64,000 bases of DNA from Owenia fusiformis (Eukaryota; Annelida; Polychaeta; Sabellida; Oweniidae): NCBI GenBank assembly GCA_903813345.2, contig CAIIXF020000008.1:35674867-35738866 (forward strand), given 5' to 3'. A program made the translations under genes and the position numbers. How positions within the stretch are numbered: position 1 is the first letter of the stretch; each line of letters begins with the position of its first letter. Below the pieces are notes generated by a model. It made no database searches. It worked only from the letters and a program-made list of their open reading frames with translations, and had not been told where the DNA came from. Below are positions 24,111-35,580 of this stretch, piece after piece.

Positions 24111-25048
24111 TATGTATTCCTCAAAAATGTTAATGACCAGTCTTTTTCCTTTTAGGTTTACAGTGTTTTCAGTAGGTTTGTCCAAAAGTGCGTCCCTGGG
24201 AAGCAATTTCCTATTGTCTTAAAATTAATAACCAGGTGATCCCACTTGACCAATAGAAAATGCTTTAGCTAACAGCCAATCATAGTACTCAGGTCTATCG
24301 AGTACTGTAGCTGCTAATTGAGTACTACATGCCTTGTACTATTTCGATCGGAAATCAACTTCCGGGAAGGAATATTCGAAAGAAAATTTTATTCATTTTG
24401 ATTGAGTGGATTTTGACTAAATAAAGAGACTGGACGTAAGATCTTTATCAATATATTCATCCAAAGTTTTTTTGCACATGACTTGCACTGCGTCAACGGG
24501 ACACAGTGATTTTCTATTTCCACATCCATCATCATTTTCTTGCACATTTGTAAAGTTGGAGCAGTGTTATTGAAAACATAGCGTTTACATGTCAAACCCT
24601 GTGTATGTTTGAACTCTATTTTCTAAGCCCGGAATGAAAGAAAAACTGATTATGTAAATTGACGTAAAACATAATAAAAAAAGCAACGCATCTTTTAAGC
24701 GTAGTCACTAGCTCGTTACATTCTTTGTTAATTCAACAGTATTACTGAAATGTTGAAGTTGAAGTTGACTTTACTAAAACTAATGTGTTCCTCTTAAATG
24801 ATCATACATAATAGATAAAAAAAATGCATGAGTCTGTAACATTGCGTCTTCATTTAATGTTTATCAACAGATTTGAGGTACCTTCATCGTTAATGTAGCA
24901 ACCATAACTCAAGCATATAAATTGGAAAACAAATATTACAAATATACATGCAAGAATAAAGTTTTATGTTACTCGAAACGAACATAAAACAGTGGAAGGA
25001 AGTGAACATATTATACTAGTTATTGATGAAAGAACTTAGGTCCTAACT
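24111..25048. other. Region between array 1 and variant C
   Basis: No remnant of a C-terminal fucosyltransferase exon is visible after array 1. The last 100 bp are similar to the region before variant B. No other gene seen. Confidence 0.5.
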
Positions 25049-25081
25049 ATGAAGAATATGAACAACATCTCTTTCAAAAAG
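25049..25081 (+). CDS. Fucosyltransferase variant C, exon 1
   Basis: 33 nt reading MKNMNNISFKK with donor GTAAGA, phase 0, nearly identical to variant B exon 1. Its partner exon starts 4.5 kb downstream, the intron having been lengthened by inserted repeats. Confidence 0.75.
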
Positions 25082-25164
25082 GTAAGAAAACATTGATGCA
25101 AAGTAGATTTAATTATTTATATATAAAATGGACCGTATGTGAAGGGCTCATTTTAGAATGAAGT

Positions 25165-25878
25165 AAGGTGCATGTGCAGTATGGCAAGTGATTTTAGACG
25201 GTCATATCTTTTTTCACAAGTACTTTCTGGCCACAAATGGGGTGGTTTTTATTAAGACAATATGTTTTCTTTCAAGTGAAGTCACCATACTACCAAAATA
25301 TCAATCCAACTATCTGAAAAATTATGGTTTAGTACCCCACCTTGGCACTTTTTAAAAATTGTTTGGCTTATTTTCTAAAAGAGGATCTTGTTTTTCTCAA
25401 CTAAAACATACCGAAAGTTTCTTCTATACAATATTAACAATTTCTGTAAAGGGGATGGGTATTGAAATGCGTTAAAGTTAAAAAGCACATATTCCATGTT
25501 ATTTTCCCAAAGGAAAAACTCATGCTATCCAATGTTTTCAGTATGATTCTGGTCATCGAAGATTGATATCTTCAAAACCAAACTTTCATACCATTCTACT
25601 TTCAAAGAAGTTTTAGACCCTTTGTTGAATAATCTTTTCATGCAATAAAAATTAGAAAAAGAAGATCCTCTTTTGAGTAAATAAATTCAACATTTTGATA
25701 CAATTGTTGACAAAGGGTCTGTATTCATAATTCTTTGAATTGTTTGATTGATATTTTTACCATCATGGGTATTTCACTTGAAAGAAAACATATCGTCTTA
25801 ATAAAAACCACCGCAGAAAGTACTCATGGTGAAAGATATGATTGTTTAAAATCACTTGCCATATTGCACATGGACCTT
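25165..25878. repeat. Fold-back repeat in variant C intron 1
   Basis: About 115-bp arms, aaggtgcatgtgcagtatgg on the left and ccatattgcacatggacctt on the right. They share ttttcttt.aagtga and gtggtttttattaagac, with a hairpin-like AT-rich middle. Part of the left arm also exists after variant B exon 1, so this may not be a clean insertion. Confidence 0.6.
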
Positions 25879-27929
25879 TAAAGACAGAAGCCAAGATATG
25901 ATTTATCTTTGGCCATTTTTTAGTTTTTTTCTAAAACAAAACGTAGGGACTTCAATTTGAATTACATATTCCTAGTACTCAAAATTGAGACTTTATTTGA
26001 CCAGCTAATATCATTACTCCCATTGTTGGGGAATTGACAAACTAATTTGCTCCATAAGGGGACACACAACTTATTAATCCTTCCGCCGAGTGGGAAGACG
26101 AATAGATGGCACTTTAAAAACAATAGTCCAATTATTGTAATTATATTAGCATCACCAGTGGTTGGATTTTGGTAAGTACATGAATGAAAAAGTGTATGTA
26201 TGGACCAACTCTAACACATGATTTAATGTGATTGAGATGCATTTTCTTTAAGAAATTTGACCCTTTTGACCTGCCTCCATCTGTCAAAGTCGAGCATGAT
26301 ATATATATTTTATTTGTTAAATTGAAAATGAGACTGTCTGTCTGTCTGTATTTTTTTGGTTTAAATAAAAACGACATAATTATTTCACCTTCATTTAACA
26401 TCTGTGTCGTTCTTCAGGATTTGATGTGTAATTATTTTTTTTATCGTCTTTATCACTGGTGTTCTCCAGGGTTACACTAATTGTCACGCCTATTTTGATT
26501 CATGATCATTTTATATTTATTTTGATTCATGATCTTATTGGCAATAGAATTTGGGTGTATGAGCATACATAAATATACAGGCTGGATGAAGATGAAATGG
26601 GTGATGGTGATGTGTTGGGTGCACTCTCTATGGCAGCCCCTCACTAAGACTGAAAAGGGAAATTTTTATTATTTTTCCTAATTGATTCAAAAACTTTGGA
26701 AGTGCATAGAAATCACTGAATAACATTGTACTCTGTGCACCCTCATACCAGATAAAAGTGGAATTAATTAGTTTTTGATTTTTTATTATCTCAAACACAA
26801 AAAAGTGTCAAGAAACTATCAAATACTACCCCTCCGAAAACAATTGAATAAATTCAATTCTGAATTTTATTCTACTGTTTCTTACACTTAAAGTATTGGT
26901 AAAAAGATCTAAGAAGTATCACCATAAATAAGCTATAAATCCAATGTATGTAGTTTCGAATTTTCTATAAAATGTAACTTAACATGATGATATCATCATA
27001 TATTTTGAACAATGATGATATCCCCATGTTATATCAATGGAGACAAATAAAAATAAAAACAGAAGATGTGAACTTTGTAAAGCTTAACCTCCCTTCCAAG
27101 GTCAATGCCAAGGATTGTCTAAGTATTATTCTACAATGATTTTGTAAATTAGATCCCTGCTGAAATCTCAAATTTATAAAAAACCATTAAGTTGTATGGT
27201 GCTCAACAAATTTAGAAATAGTCAATGATGTAATTATAACTAATATAGACTAATTTAAATCGTAAGTCTTTAACAATAAATTTAAAAAAAATTAAACAGT
27301 GTTTAATGAGTTATATCACACACTGTGAGTTTGGAGTCTATTTTGGTGTTATTTTTCAGTTGAAATTGTACAAAATGTTCTTGATGTCAAAGAATTTATG
27401 AAATTTTTAATTACTTATTTATTATCTATTCAAAAGAAATTTTTAAATATAAAATATTCTTTTGAAAAATGACCCCTGCGTTATCCCACATAAATAATAA
27501 ACAGTAATGTTGTGTGATGCTAAAACAAGCAAAAATAAAAAATATCCCAGTGATCTCGCCAGAATTTTTTTTCAACTGGGTGCAACATTTTTCAAGGCTG
27601 AAAAAATGATATGACTTGTCGATATCTTCACTAGCACTGTTAATTTATGCATGTCACATTTGTGCACAATATAAGAAATATGCAATTCACATTCTTTCAT
27701 TCAATCAGCAAGCATACTAGAACTATCGTTGTAATCAAACTGTTTGATTTTCTGCATTACAACTTGCTAGTGGACTGGCAGGCAATTACTTATTTTCTTT
27801 CATTCTCTTGCCTAATTTCATTGACAAAGTAAACTTAAAGACACATATTGGTTCCAATGGGAGCTTAAACTCTATTTATAGTTAATTTTCCATGACCATG
27901 AAAAAACAAAACGAAAAACTAGTACAAGC
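25879..27929. other. Variant C intron 1, middle
   Basis: The first 170 bp match variant B intron 1 (actttatttgaccagct, ttggggaa). The rest is AT-rich with no gene seen. Confidence 0.5.
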
Positions 27930-29215
27930 CTGGAGGCCATTTCTCGAAACTTTCGTTATTAACAAATAGTTAATTCAATTGTTGTTAAAGATTTTTCTGT
28001 TTCTCAAAAGATAATGATTTGCGATAACGTCATGATTTTTAACGATTTGTTTATTATCCATGACTGATTTAACGATAAGGTTAGGGGGGTCTCGTAATAT
28101 AACAAATTATGGCTCATTATACACATTTCATATGATGATTAAACAAGAAAATACTGCCTTTATATAATATATAATACAATTATTCCTGCATTATTTGACA
28201 CATTGAGTGAGAATATTTGTTGAAAATCTTTCCAAATATAAGGATGAAATGGAAGGTTTGTGAATGGGCTGGGTGTTTGTTGTCACACCACCCGAGCAGT
28301 TTAAAATTTGGATGTGACTTTAAAGGCCAGTTTTAAAGTTGCTCGTCACTCTCATTAAAATATCAGGTTACACCCACACTTTAACATGGCACAGATAGTC
28401 AGGATTAGTAAGTTTAATTAACATCATTGCTAAAAACTTGATTTTGATTGGCACAGCTTGAGGACTTTTAAATTTGAAAAATGTTATCAGTGTTTTTAAA
28501 TGTCCTATCACAATCCAACAAAATGATGAAGTTGAAATCTAACTGCAGAATATGAACTTAAAAACATTGAAAGATACACATAACAATCAATTGGAATCAA
28601 TAATCTTTTCAATCAATATGAATTGTGCGAAAATCGACCAGCTTTGTGAAAATATCAAAAATACAGTTATTTTGGCTGTTCCATTTGTCTGTCTCCTATT
28701 TATACCCGATTTCCCTCTTTAATGTGACTAACAATGATATGGACAGTAAACTGTTCATCAGATCGAAAATCATAGTTGGTTTGTTTCTGAAGTGTATAAC
28801 AAGGACACTTTTTCCGGGAAAAAGGTTTAATTTTACATATGAATAGTAGCGTCAGGGTCAGAGGGGCCCAAGCCTACACGCTATTATTCTTGCTCCTAAA
28901 ATCATTTTGTCAGTTTCACGAGCATATTTGATTTCATGTGTACATTAATGTATGAAGCTAAATTAACATTAACAGTTTGATGGAAAACAACAGCACTTGT
29001 CATTGAGAAAAACCAGAATAAAACAAAGCAGGTCACTAAGGAAATATCAAAAAATAACCCACGTCATAACTAATTAGGTGCCAAATATAACGATTTGCTC
29101 ACTAACGAGATTATTTGAGAAACAAAATTTGCACATTTCGTTAATCAGTCGTTAATTTTACTATTTGCTATTAACGAATCATTAATAACAAAACGTTTCG
29201 AGAAACGGCCTCCTG
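27930..29215. mobile_element. 1.29-kb TIR element, ctggaggccatttctcg
   Basis: The left end ctggaggccatttctcgaaa and right end tttcgagaaacggcctcctg form a long imperfect inverted repeat that continues into gttattaa/ttaataac. The internal open frame has no recognisable domain. Superfamily unknown. Confidence 0.75.
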
Positions 29216-29605
29216 TATCTGTCAATTTCAATTCAGACTTATACTTTCTAAAGTAGGTGAGTTTATGTTCTTTTAATCTGATTATGTCTTGAATTTTTTT
29301 GAAAATCTTTTTTTGAACAGGGGGCAAATTTTCAACTAGGCACCAACTAGGCAGGGTTTTGGGTCTAACTAGGTGCACCGCTCGGTTAAAAGATCTGATG
29401 AGATCACAGATAATTATAATAATAATATTGCTAATTACAAAGAATCGAAAGTTCATTTTTGTTCCATATGAATGACTTTTAATTAAGTAATCTTTTATTG
29501 TAATAAAATAAATATTCATGCAATGAACAGATAAAAGCTAGGCAAAGAAGATCCTTTAAACACCTCAAGGATAATATCTCTAAAAACTATTTTCTTGTGT
29601 TTCAG

Positions 29606-30458
29606 ACTTTGTTCCTAATCCTTGTCTCCTGTGTTGCATTCACAGTGACAATTGCACTGCTTCTATTAGCCAACTCTGTGACTTTCTGGCCAGTAAAACC
29701 ACTCCAAGGTCCACATATAAGGAAGAAGTATGACATGGACAAAACTCAATCTCCTTTTGACGAAACTCAAGCCCTGAAGGTACTAAGAAATCGAGGGTAT
29801 CATGTGTATAATGCTACTTATGAACTGCAAAGAAATCTTAATGGAATTCAGAAAACAAAATCCAAGAAAACTGAGCCTTATAAGAAAGATAGAAAAATCA
29901 AAATTCTCATATGGACTACATTTTTTAGAAAGAGATATTATGTCAAAGGAGAACGGATACTGAAAGATTCTAACTGTTCTATAAAGCACTGTAATGTCCA
30001 CTATGACAAGTCCGAAGCAGGGATAGCATCAAGTGATGCAGTATTATTCCATCTATGGGGCAGGGACTTTAAGATTGGTGATCCCATACCCAAGATTCGC
30101 TACTCTTGGCAGAACTACATATTTTTCTCAATGGAAAATCCAACATGGATTCACTTCACAACAAAAGTAAAATATTTGGATGGTTTCTTCAATTTAACAG
30201 CAACATACAAACAAAACTCAGATGTGCCTTTGGCATATGGCAAATACTTCCCACGAGATATGTCAAAACCAACCAATCTGAAGAATTACTACATGGAAAA
30301 TAGGCGAAAAAGAAAAGATAAAGATGCCATTATTCTCTGGGTTGTAAGTAATTGTAAAACAGTTAATAACCGGATGCAATTTGTAAAGAAGTTACAGAAA
30401 CATATCGCCATTGATATATTTGGAAGATGTGGAAAACCTTGCAAACGACACACAAAAT
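29606..30458 (+). CDS. Alpha-1,3-fucosyltransferase variant C, exon 2
   Basis: 853 nt from acceptor ttgtgtttcag to donor GTAAGT, phase 1 out. Anchor TLFLILVSCVAFTVTIA, a stem with one repeat-like unit (VYNATYELQRNLNGI), then GT10 motifs: KIKILIWTTFFRKRYY, SSDAVLFHLWG, SWQNYIFFSMENPTW, LDGFFNLTATY, AIILWVVSNCKTVNNR, LQKHIAIDIFGRCG. The base corresponding to B's apparent ATG is GTG here, which supports the view that the exon begins after the AG and takes its start from exon 1. Joined to 34814 it would be about 439 residues. It is the variant nearest the constant exon. Confidence 0.9.
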
Positions 30459-30484
30459 GTAAGTTAATACGTAACATGTATAGA

Positions 30485-31317
30485 TAGCCTTGCCCAAGTC
30501 GGTCTCTTTTACTTATCTTGATTTCTATTATGACCACCTTGTACCCAAGAGAAAGCCACATGCTTTACCGACCTAATGTTTATGTCGGTAAAATTTGACC
30601 AATCAACGACAGCTCTGACGCGTTAGCTCATTATTATGCACGGTCAAAAACAAGTACACTTTTCGACGGGACTTTTCACCAGCTTTACACGAATAAATCT
30701 TCCACGAATTCATCATGAAAGTATACAAATGTTTTATCAGATGAATATCAATCAGAGATTAGTGGATGCCAGAGCATCGATCAGATACCCGGAGGTGAGA
30801 AGATTTCAATAAGAAACGTTGAAATAATCGCTGAATGATCGAACACTTAGGCTGAGATGCAATTACTTAATCAAGTCCGTGATCAGATCTACATGGCTAG
30901 GTCTTTGTGCATTTTCATCGCGAATTCAGTTTTAAATCAACATTGATTTGCATGATTTAATTTATAATAATGACTGCTTACATTAATAATTACATAATTA
31001 AATATACATGTATTGTAATTCTAAAGAAACACTTGGTCAGATCATTGAATTTCAAGTCGTAGACGGGTAGTTTGCTTTGTTTATGCAGGTCAACCTGATA
31101 ACATTTTGATTGGTCAATCAGCCTGAAGTCACGCGTCGTGTACATGCGATCTTGTTAATCAATAAGGTTTCGCGATACCCCTGACAGCGTAGGTATTATG
31201 GAAATCTAGAAACCGCTGAATAACTAAAGCATAATATCAGCAGAGATCTATTGGATTGTGCAAGGCAGTAATAATTCAAGATCAGATAAGTAAAAAATAC
31301 CGACTTGGGCAAGGCTA
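30485..31317. mobile_element. 833-bp TIR element with 9-bp target duplication
   Basis: Ends tagccttgcccaagtcggt and taccgacttgggcaaggcta, flanked on both sides by atgtataga (30476-30484 and 31318-31326). A 9-bp duplication is typical of Mutator-like elements. It splits the intron that variant B retains uninterrupted, so it inserted after the B/C duplication. Confidence 0.85.
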
Positions 31318-31816
31318 ATGTATAGATAATTAATACATATCTGAGTAATATTGGCAGAGTTCCGATTCATCTCAAAATATTCGAATAGCACCTTTCCACA
31401 AAATATTCCATTTTTCTAGTGGAGGCGGCCCATTAATTATTAATATATGGCCTTGAATCAAATGTCTTTCCTCAAGTTATCTTTTGTTATGTTATCATCG
31501 CCACAAACCTGGTCAGTACGCGTAGAACCAAAATACCCATCGCTGACATGTGTAATTGGCTAATGACAATTTTCTTATTATTTTCATGTTTTAGCGAATG
31601 TAAACAACGGCAGTTGTGTCGCTAAGGCTTTTTAACTCTTTTTTCCACAGATACGTATTTGTTGTCTGTAAAAATACATTTCATTTCCCTAGAGAATGCG
31701 CTATCCGAACTTGTTGTGAAACATAATCTCAATTTTAAGTAGAATAAGGTCACAAATTTTACTGAAGAGATCAGTTATAATCCTTAGTAATGTAAGCACA
31801 TTGAGTAATAAGGATC

Positions 31817-32778
31817 GATCATACACACAGGGTGTTTACCCTGGGCCTGTACATAACTGTAAATACTTTCAGGTAAAGCTCATCCATATATATTTACCCT
31901 GGTTCTGTACAAAACTGTCTATACTTTCGAGTAGAGCTCATCCATGTGTGTTTACCCTGGTCATGTACATAACTGTCTATACTTTCAGGTAGAGCTCTTC
32001 CATATATGTTTACCCTGGTCATGTACATAACTGTCTATACTTTCAGGTAGAGCTCATCCATATATGTTTATCCTGGTCCTGTACACAACTATCTATACTT
32101 TCAGGTAGAGCTCATCCATATATGTTTATCCTGGTCCTGTTCACAACTATCTATACTTTCAGGTAGAGCTCATCCATATGTTTACCCTGGCCCTGTACAC
32201 AACTATCTATACTTTCAGGTAGAGCTCATCCATATATGTTTATCCTGGTCCTGTACACAACTGTCTATACTTTGAGGTAGAGCTCATCCATATATGTTTA
32301 CCCTGGCCCTGTACACAACTGTCTATACTTTCAGGTAGAGCTCATCCATATATGTTTATCCTGGTCCTGTCACAACTATCTATACTTTCAGGTAGAGCTC
32401 ATCCATATGTTTACCCTGGCCCTGTACACAACTATCTATACTTTCAGGTAGAGCTCATCCATATATGTTTATCCTGGTCCTGTACACAACTGCCTATACT
32501 TTCAGGTAGAGCTCATCCATATATGTTTACCCTGGCCCTATATACAACTGTCTATACTTTCAGGTAGAGCTCATCCATATATGTTTATCCTGGTCCTGTA
32601 CACAACTATCTATACTTTCAGGTAGAGCTCATCCATATATGTTTACCCTGGCCCTGTACACAACTGTCTATACTTTCAGGTAGAGCTCATCCATATATGT
32701 TTATCCTGTTCCTGTACAGTATATACTTTTTAAAATAGACTAAAAGTATCTAAAAGTTTTAGGTACAGCTCATCCATA
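31817..32778 (+). repeat. Splice-acceptor minisatellite, array 2 (about 16 units)
   Basis: Same unit as array 1, with tatactttcag, gtagagctcatcca and tatatgttta(t/c)cctgg. Some units are shortened by a few bases. In the frame set by the donors, a unit would read C-RAHPYMFTLALYT, against C-GTHSYMFYMALEN in the real exon. Confidence 0.92.
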
Positions 32779-33053
32779 TACAGGGTGTCCCGAAAGTATT
32801 GGGCCCCCCCCCCCTAGGCATACATATTCCAGTGTCCTCATAGTATGTGTCATATATCATTTTAAAGCTTATCCAAAGTTACATTGATATGCCAAGTATC
32901 ATGGTTTAACTCCCAAATGGGAAAAATTTACAGGCATTTCAAAATTTAGTGTTTGGTCAAAATTAAGTTCAATTTTACACCAAAACACTAGTCAATGTGT
33001 CCTCCTGGAATATGTCTGCCTAGGGGGGGGACATACTTTTGGGACACCCTGTA
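32779..33053. mobile_element. MITE, second copy of the 7212 family, inside the array
   Basis: Ends tacagggtgtcccgaaag and cttttgggacaccctgta, flanked by TA, cutting an array unit within ccatata/tatttaccc. Shorter internally than the copy at 7212. Confidence 0.85.
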
Positions 33054-33467
33054 TATTTACCCTGGTCCTGTACATAACTGTATATACTTTCAGGTAGAGC
33101 TCTTCCATATATGTTTACCCTGGTCCTGTACATAAGTGTTTATGCTTTCGGGTAGAGCTCTTCCATATATGTTTACCCTGGTCATGTACAAAACTGTTAA
33201 TACTTTCGGGTAGAGCTCTTCCATATATGTTTACCCTGGTCCTGTACATAACTGTATATACTTTCGGGTAGAGCTCTTCCATATATGTTTACCCTGGTCC
33301 TGTACATAAGTGTATATGCTTTCGAGTAGAGCTCTTCCATATATGTTTACCCTGGTCATGTACATTACTGTATATACTTTCAGGTAGAGCTCTTCCATAT
33401 ATGTTTACCCTGGTCCTGTACATAACTGTATATACTTTCAGGTAGAGCTCATCCATATACAGGGTGG
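33054..33467 (+). repeat. Splice-acceptor minisatellite, array 3 (about 7 units)
   Basis: Continuation of array 2 after the MITE, with a sub-variant gtagagctcttcca. Ends where the mariner-like element inserted. Confidence 0.9.
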
Positions 33468-34587
33468 GCCAAAAAAAAACCAATACCCAACTTTAAATCA
33501 GACTGAAAATAGCTATGTTCAATATGATACATTGATTTATATATCATTTTAAAGGTAATCCATTTTCGAACAATTTGGTATATAACACTATGTCATGAAA
33601 TCAATATTAAAGTTTTATTATGCTTATTTGGGAGGCTTGGTCGGTATTTATGGTATCCAGATTTTAGGGAGAAAATAGTAAATCTGCGGAATAATGTTAA
33701 TTTTTTATTTATAGAATATCATTTTGTTAGGTGAATAAATGCTTGTATATTTGCATATTGTGTGACTAAACTTATTGTTTATGAATTTTAGTGTTGTTTA
33801 TTATCAATAAGTACTCAAAGGGGGTCTGTTAAAAGACATTAAACGTATATATGACGAGAATTTTATTTTCCAACAAGATGTAGCCCCGTACCATAGATCT
33901 CAGGAGACATTGGCATTCCTTTGCAAACAAGGTGTCAATTTGATTGATCTCGATGCTTGGCCACCCAACAGCCCCGATGCTACATGTTATGTGTTTGATT
34001 ACCATACATGGAGCCATCTCGAGGAAATGGTACAATCAAAAGCATCCAATAAACAGCTTTGATGAGCTGAAACAGAATCCTAAAGTGCTGAAATGAATTG
34101 CAACAGAAATTTCTCAATAAGGCTATTGATAGATTGCGCTACCACTTGAAGCTTATTGTTGATGCATAGGGGAGGGGGTGGGGGTATATTGAGCAACTGT
34201 GAAAATTGTTTAAATAAATAAAGTGTAAAATGTTATCAAATAACACTGAAATTCATAAACAATAAATTAAGTCACACAATGATGCAAATATCAATATCCA
34301 AGCATGTATTCACCTAACAAAAGAATGATATTCTATAGATAAAAGATTAACATAATTCTGCAGATTTACTATTTTCTCCCTAAATTCTGGAGACCTTAAA
34401 TAGCGACCCAACCTCCCAAATAAGTATAATAAAACGTTACTATTGATTTCATGATGCAGTGTTATATACCAAATTGTTTGAGATTGTATGACCTTTAAAA
34501 TGGTATGTAAGTCAATGTACCATATTGAATGTAACTATTTTTATCCTGATTCGAAGTTGGGTATTGTTTTTTTTGGCCCACCCTGTA
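33468..34587. mobile_element. Mariner-like element with about 340-bp terminal inverted repeats
   Basis: The ends are tacagggtgggccaaaaaaa and ttttttggcccaccctgta, bordered by TA. The inverted arms extend about 340 bp on each side (shared ctattttctccctaaa / tttagggagaaaatag and aaacaataaattaagtcaca-like blocks), unusually long for this group. The centre has a transposase fragment. Confidence 0.85.
33868..34064 (+). pseudogene. Tc1/mariner transposase C-terminal fragment
   Basis: Reads FQQDVAPYHRSQETLAFLC, then DLDAWPPNSPDA, then DYHTWSHLEE. QQDxAPxHR and WPPxSPD are the second and third catalytic-aspartate regions of DDE/D mariner transposases. The N-terminal DNA-binding part and first aspartate are absent, so it cannot act alone. 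Confidence 0.85.
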
Positions 34588-34813
34588 TGTTTACCCTGGT
34601 CCTGTACATAACTGTATATACTTTCGGGTAGAGCTCTTCCTTATATGTTTACCCTGGTCATGTATATAATTGTCTATATTTTTAGGCAAAGCTCATCCAT
34701 ATGTGTTTACCATTGTCCTGTACATATCTTTCTTTACTTTCTGGTAAAACTCAACTATATATGTTTCTGTATATAATTTACAGGGCTCTGTATATAATGA
34801 TCTATACTTTCAG
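34588..34813 (+). repeat. Last units of the minisatellite grading into the real acceptor
   Basis: Three diverged units (at about 34620, 34680, 34740) followed by tgatctatactttcag, the functional-looking acceptor of the constant exon. The real splice site is the terminal member of the array. Confidence 0.85.
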
Positions 34814-35247
34814 GTGGAACTCACTCGTATATGTTTTACATGGCCCTGGAAAATGCTGACTGCAAAGACTACATCACAGAAAAACTTTGGCATAATTCAT
34901 TTGGGGCAAACTTAATTCCTGTAGTACAAGGATCTAAAGTTGAATATAGCAAACATCTCCCACCAAATTCATTCATTCATGTAGATACCTTCAACTCCGT
35001 AAAAGACTTGGCTATGTACATCACTAAAGTATCACATAATGAAACGCTTTATAATTCTTATTTTAAATGGAAGGAACTTTATCAGTCAACATACAATGGA
35101 GGTTTACGAAATCCTGACAACTTTTGTAAACTATGCACAGTGCTACATGAACGAAGACAGAATACTTCCTTTAACAAGGAATACAAGATCAGCTCTTGGT
35201 TTGATTGGAAGAATCAATGTGCCAGAAGAGTAAAAGTTTTACATTGA
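34814..35247 (+). CDS. Fucosyltransferase constant exon (C-terminal GDP-fucose domain)
   Basis: Begins after tatactttcag in phase 1; its first GT completes a TGT cysteine with the T left by any of the three upstream exon 2s. It encodes GTHSYMFYMALENADCKDY, ITEKLWHNSFGANLIPVVQG, then SFIHVDTFNSVKDLAMYI, YFKWKELY and FCKLCTVLHE, ending TGA. FYxALENxxCxDYITEKLW is the hallmark GT10 C-terminal motif that contacts GDP-fucose. No second copy of this exon was found in the window, so A, B and C either share it or A and B are broken. 144 codons including the split one, then the stop. Confidence 0.93.
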
Positions 35248-35580
35248 CAGTGCAGGCACAAAAACATTCAGCAAAGAAAGCAATTGATCATTCGCACTTG
35301 AACTGTACAGATAATGTGAAGCCGCTGAATGTGTCATGTTGTGTCTACTAGCCACATATATATACTAGTATGTATTTATTCACATATACTAGTGGCATTA
35401 CTACGGATGGTGGGAGGTCCTCCATCTATCTAAGTAATATATGGAGGACTTCCCACTATCCGTGGGCATTACACATTTATATTTCATTATTTCACTTTAC
35501 TTAAGTAGTTTGTAGTTAGTTGTATGCTTTGTATATGACCCCTGATGGGGATTGAAATACAATAAAGCTAATAAATTTGA
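35248..35580 (+). other. Fucosyltransferase 3'UTR with poly(A) signal
   Basis: AATAAA at 35571-35576 is the first good signal after the stop. A perfect-looking hairpin lies between (35394-35470: gtgggaggtcctccat and atggaggacttcccac), either a small MITE or an RNA structure in the UTR. Confidence 0.5.

Noticed and set aside
14826-25048. Searched for separate C-terminal exons (DYITEKLW-like) for variants A and B
   Set aside because: None found on either strand by eye, which is the basis of the shared-exon proposal. A highly diverged exon could have been missed.
29145-29519. 124-residue minus-strand frame as a gene
   Set aside because: It runs across the right end of the 27930-29215 element into a degraded repeat; no domain recognised.
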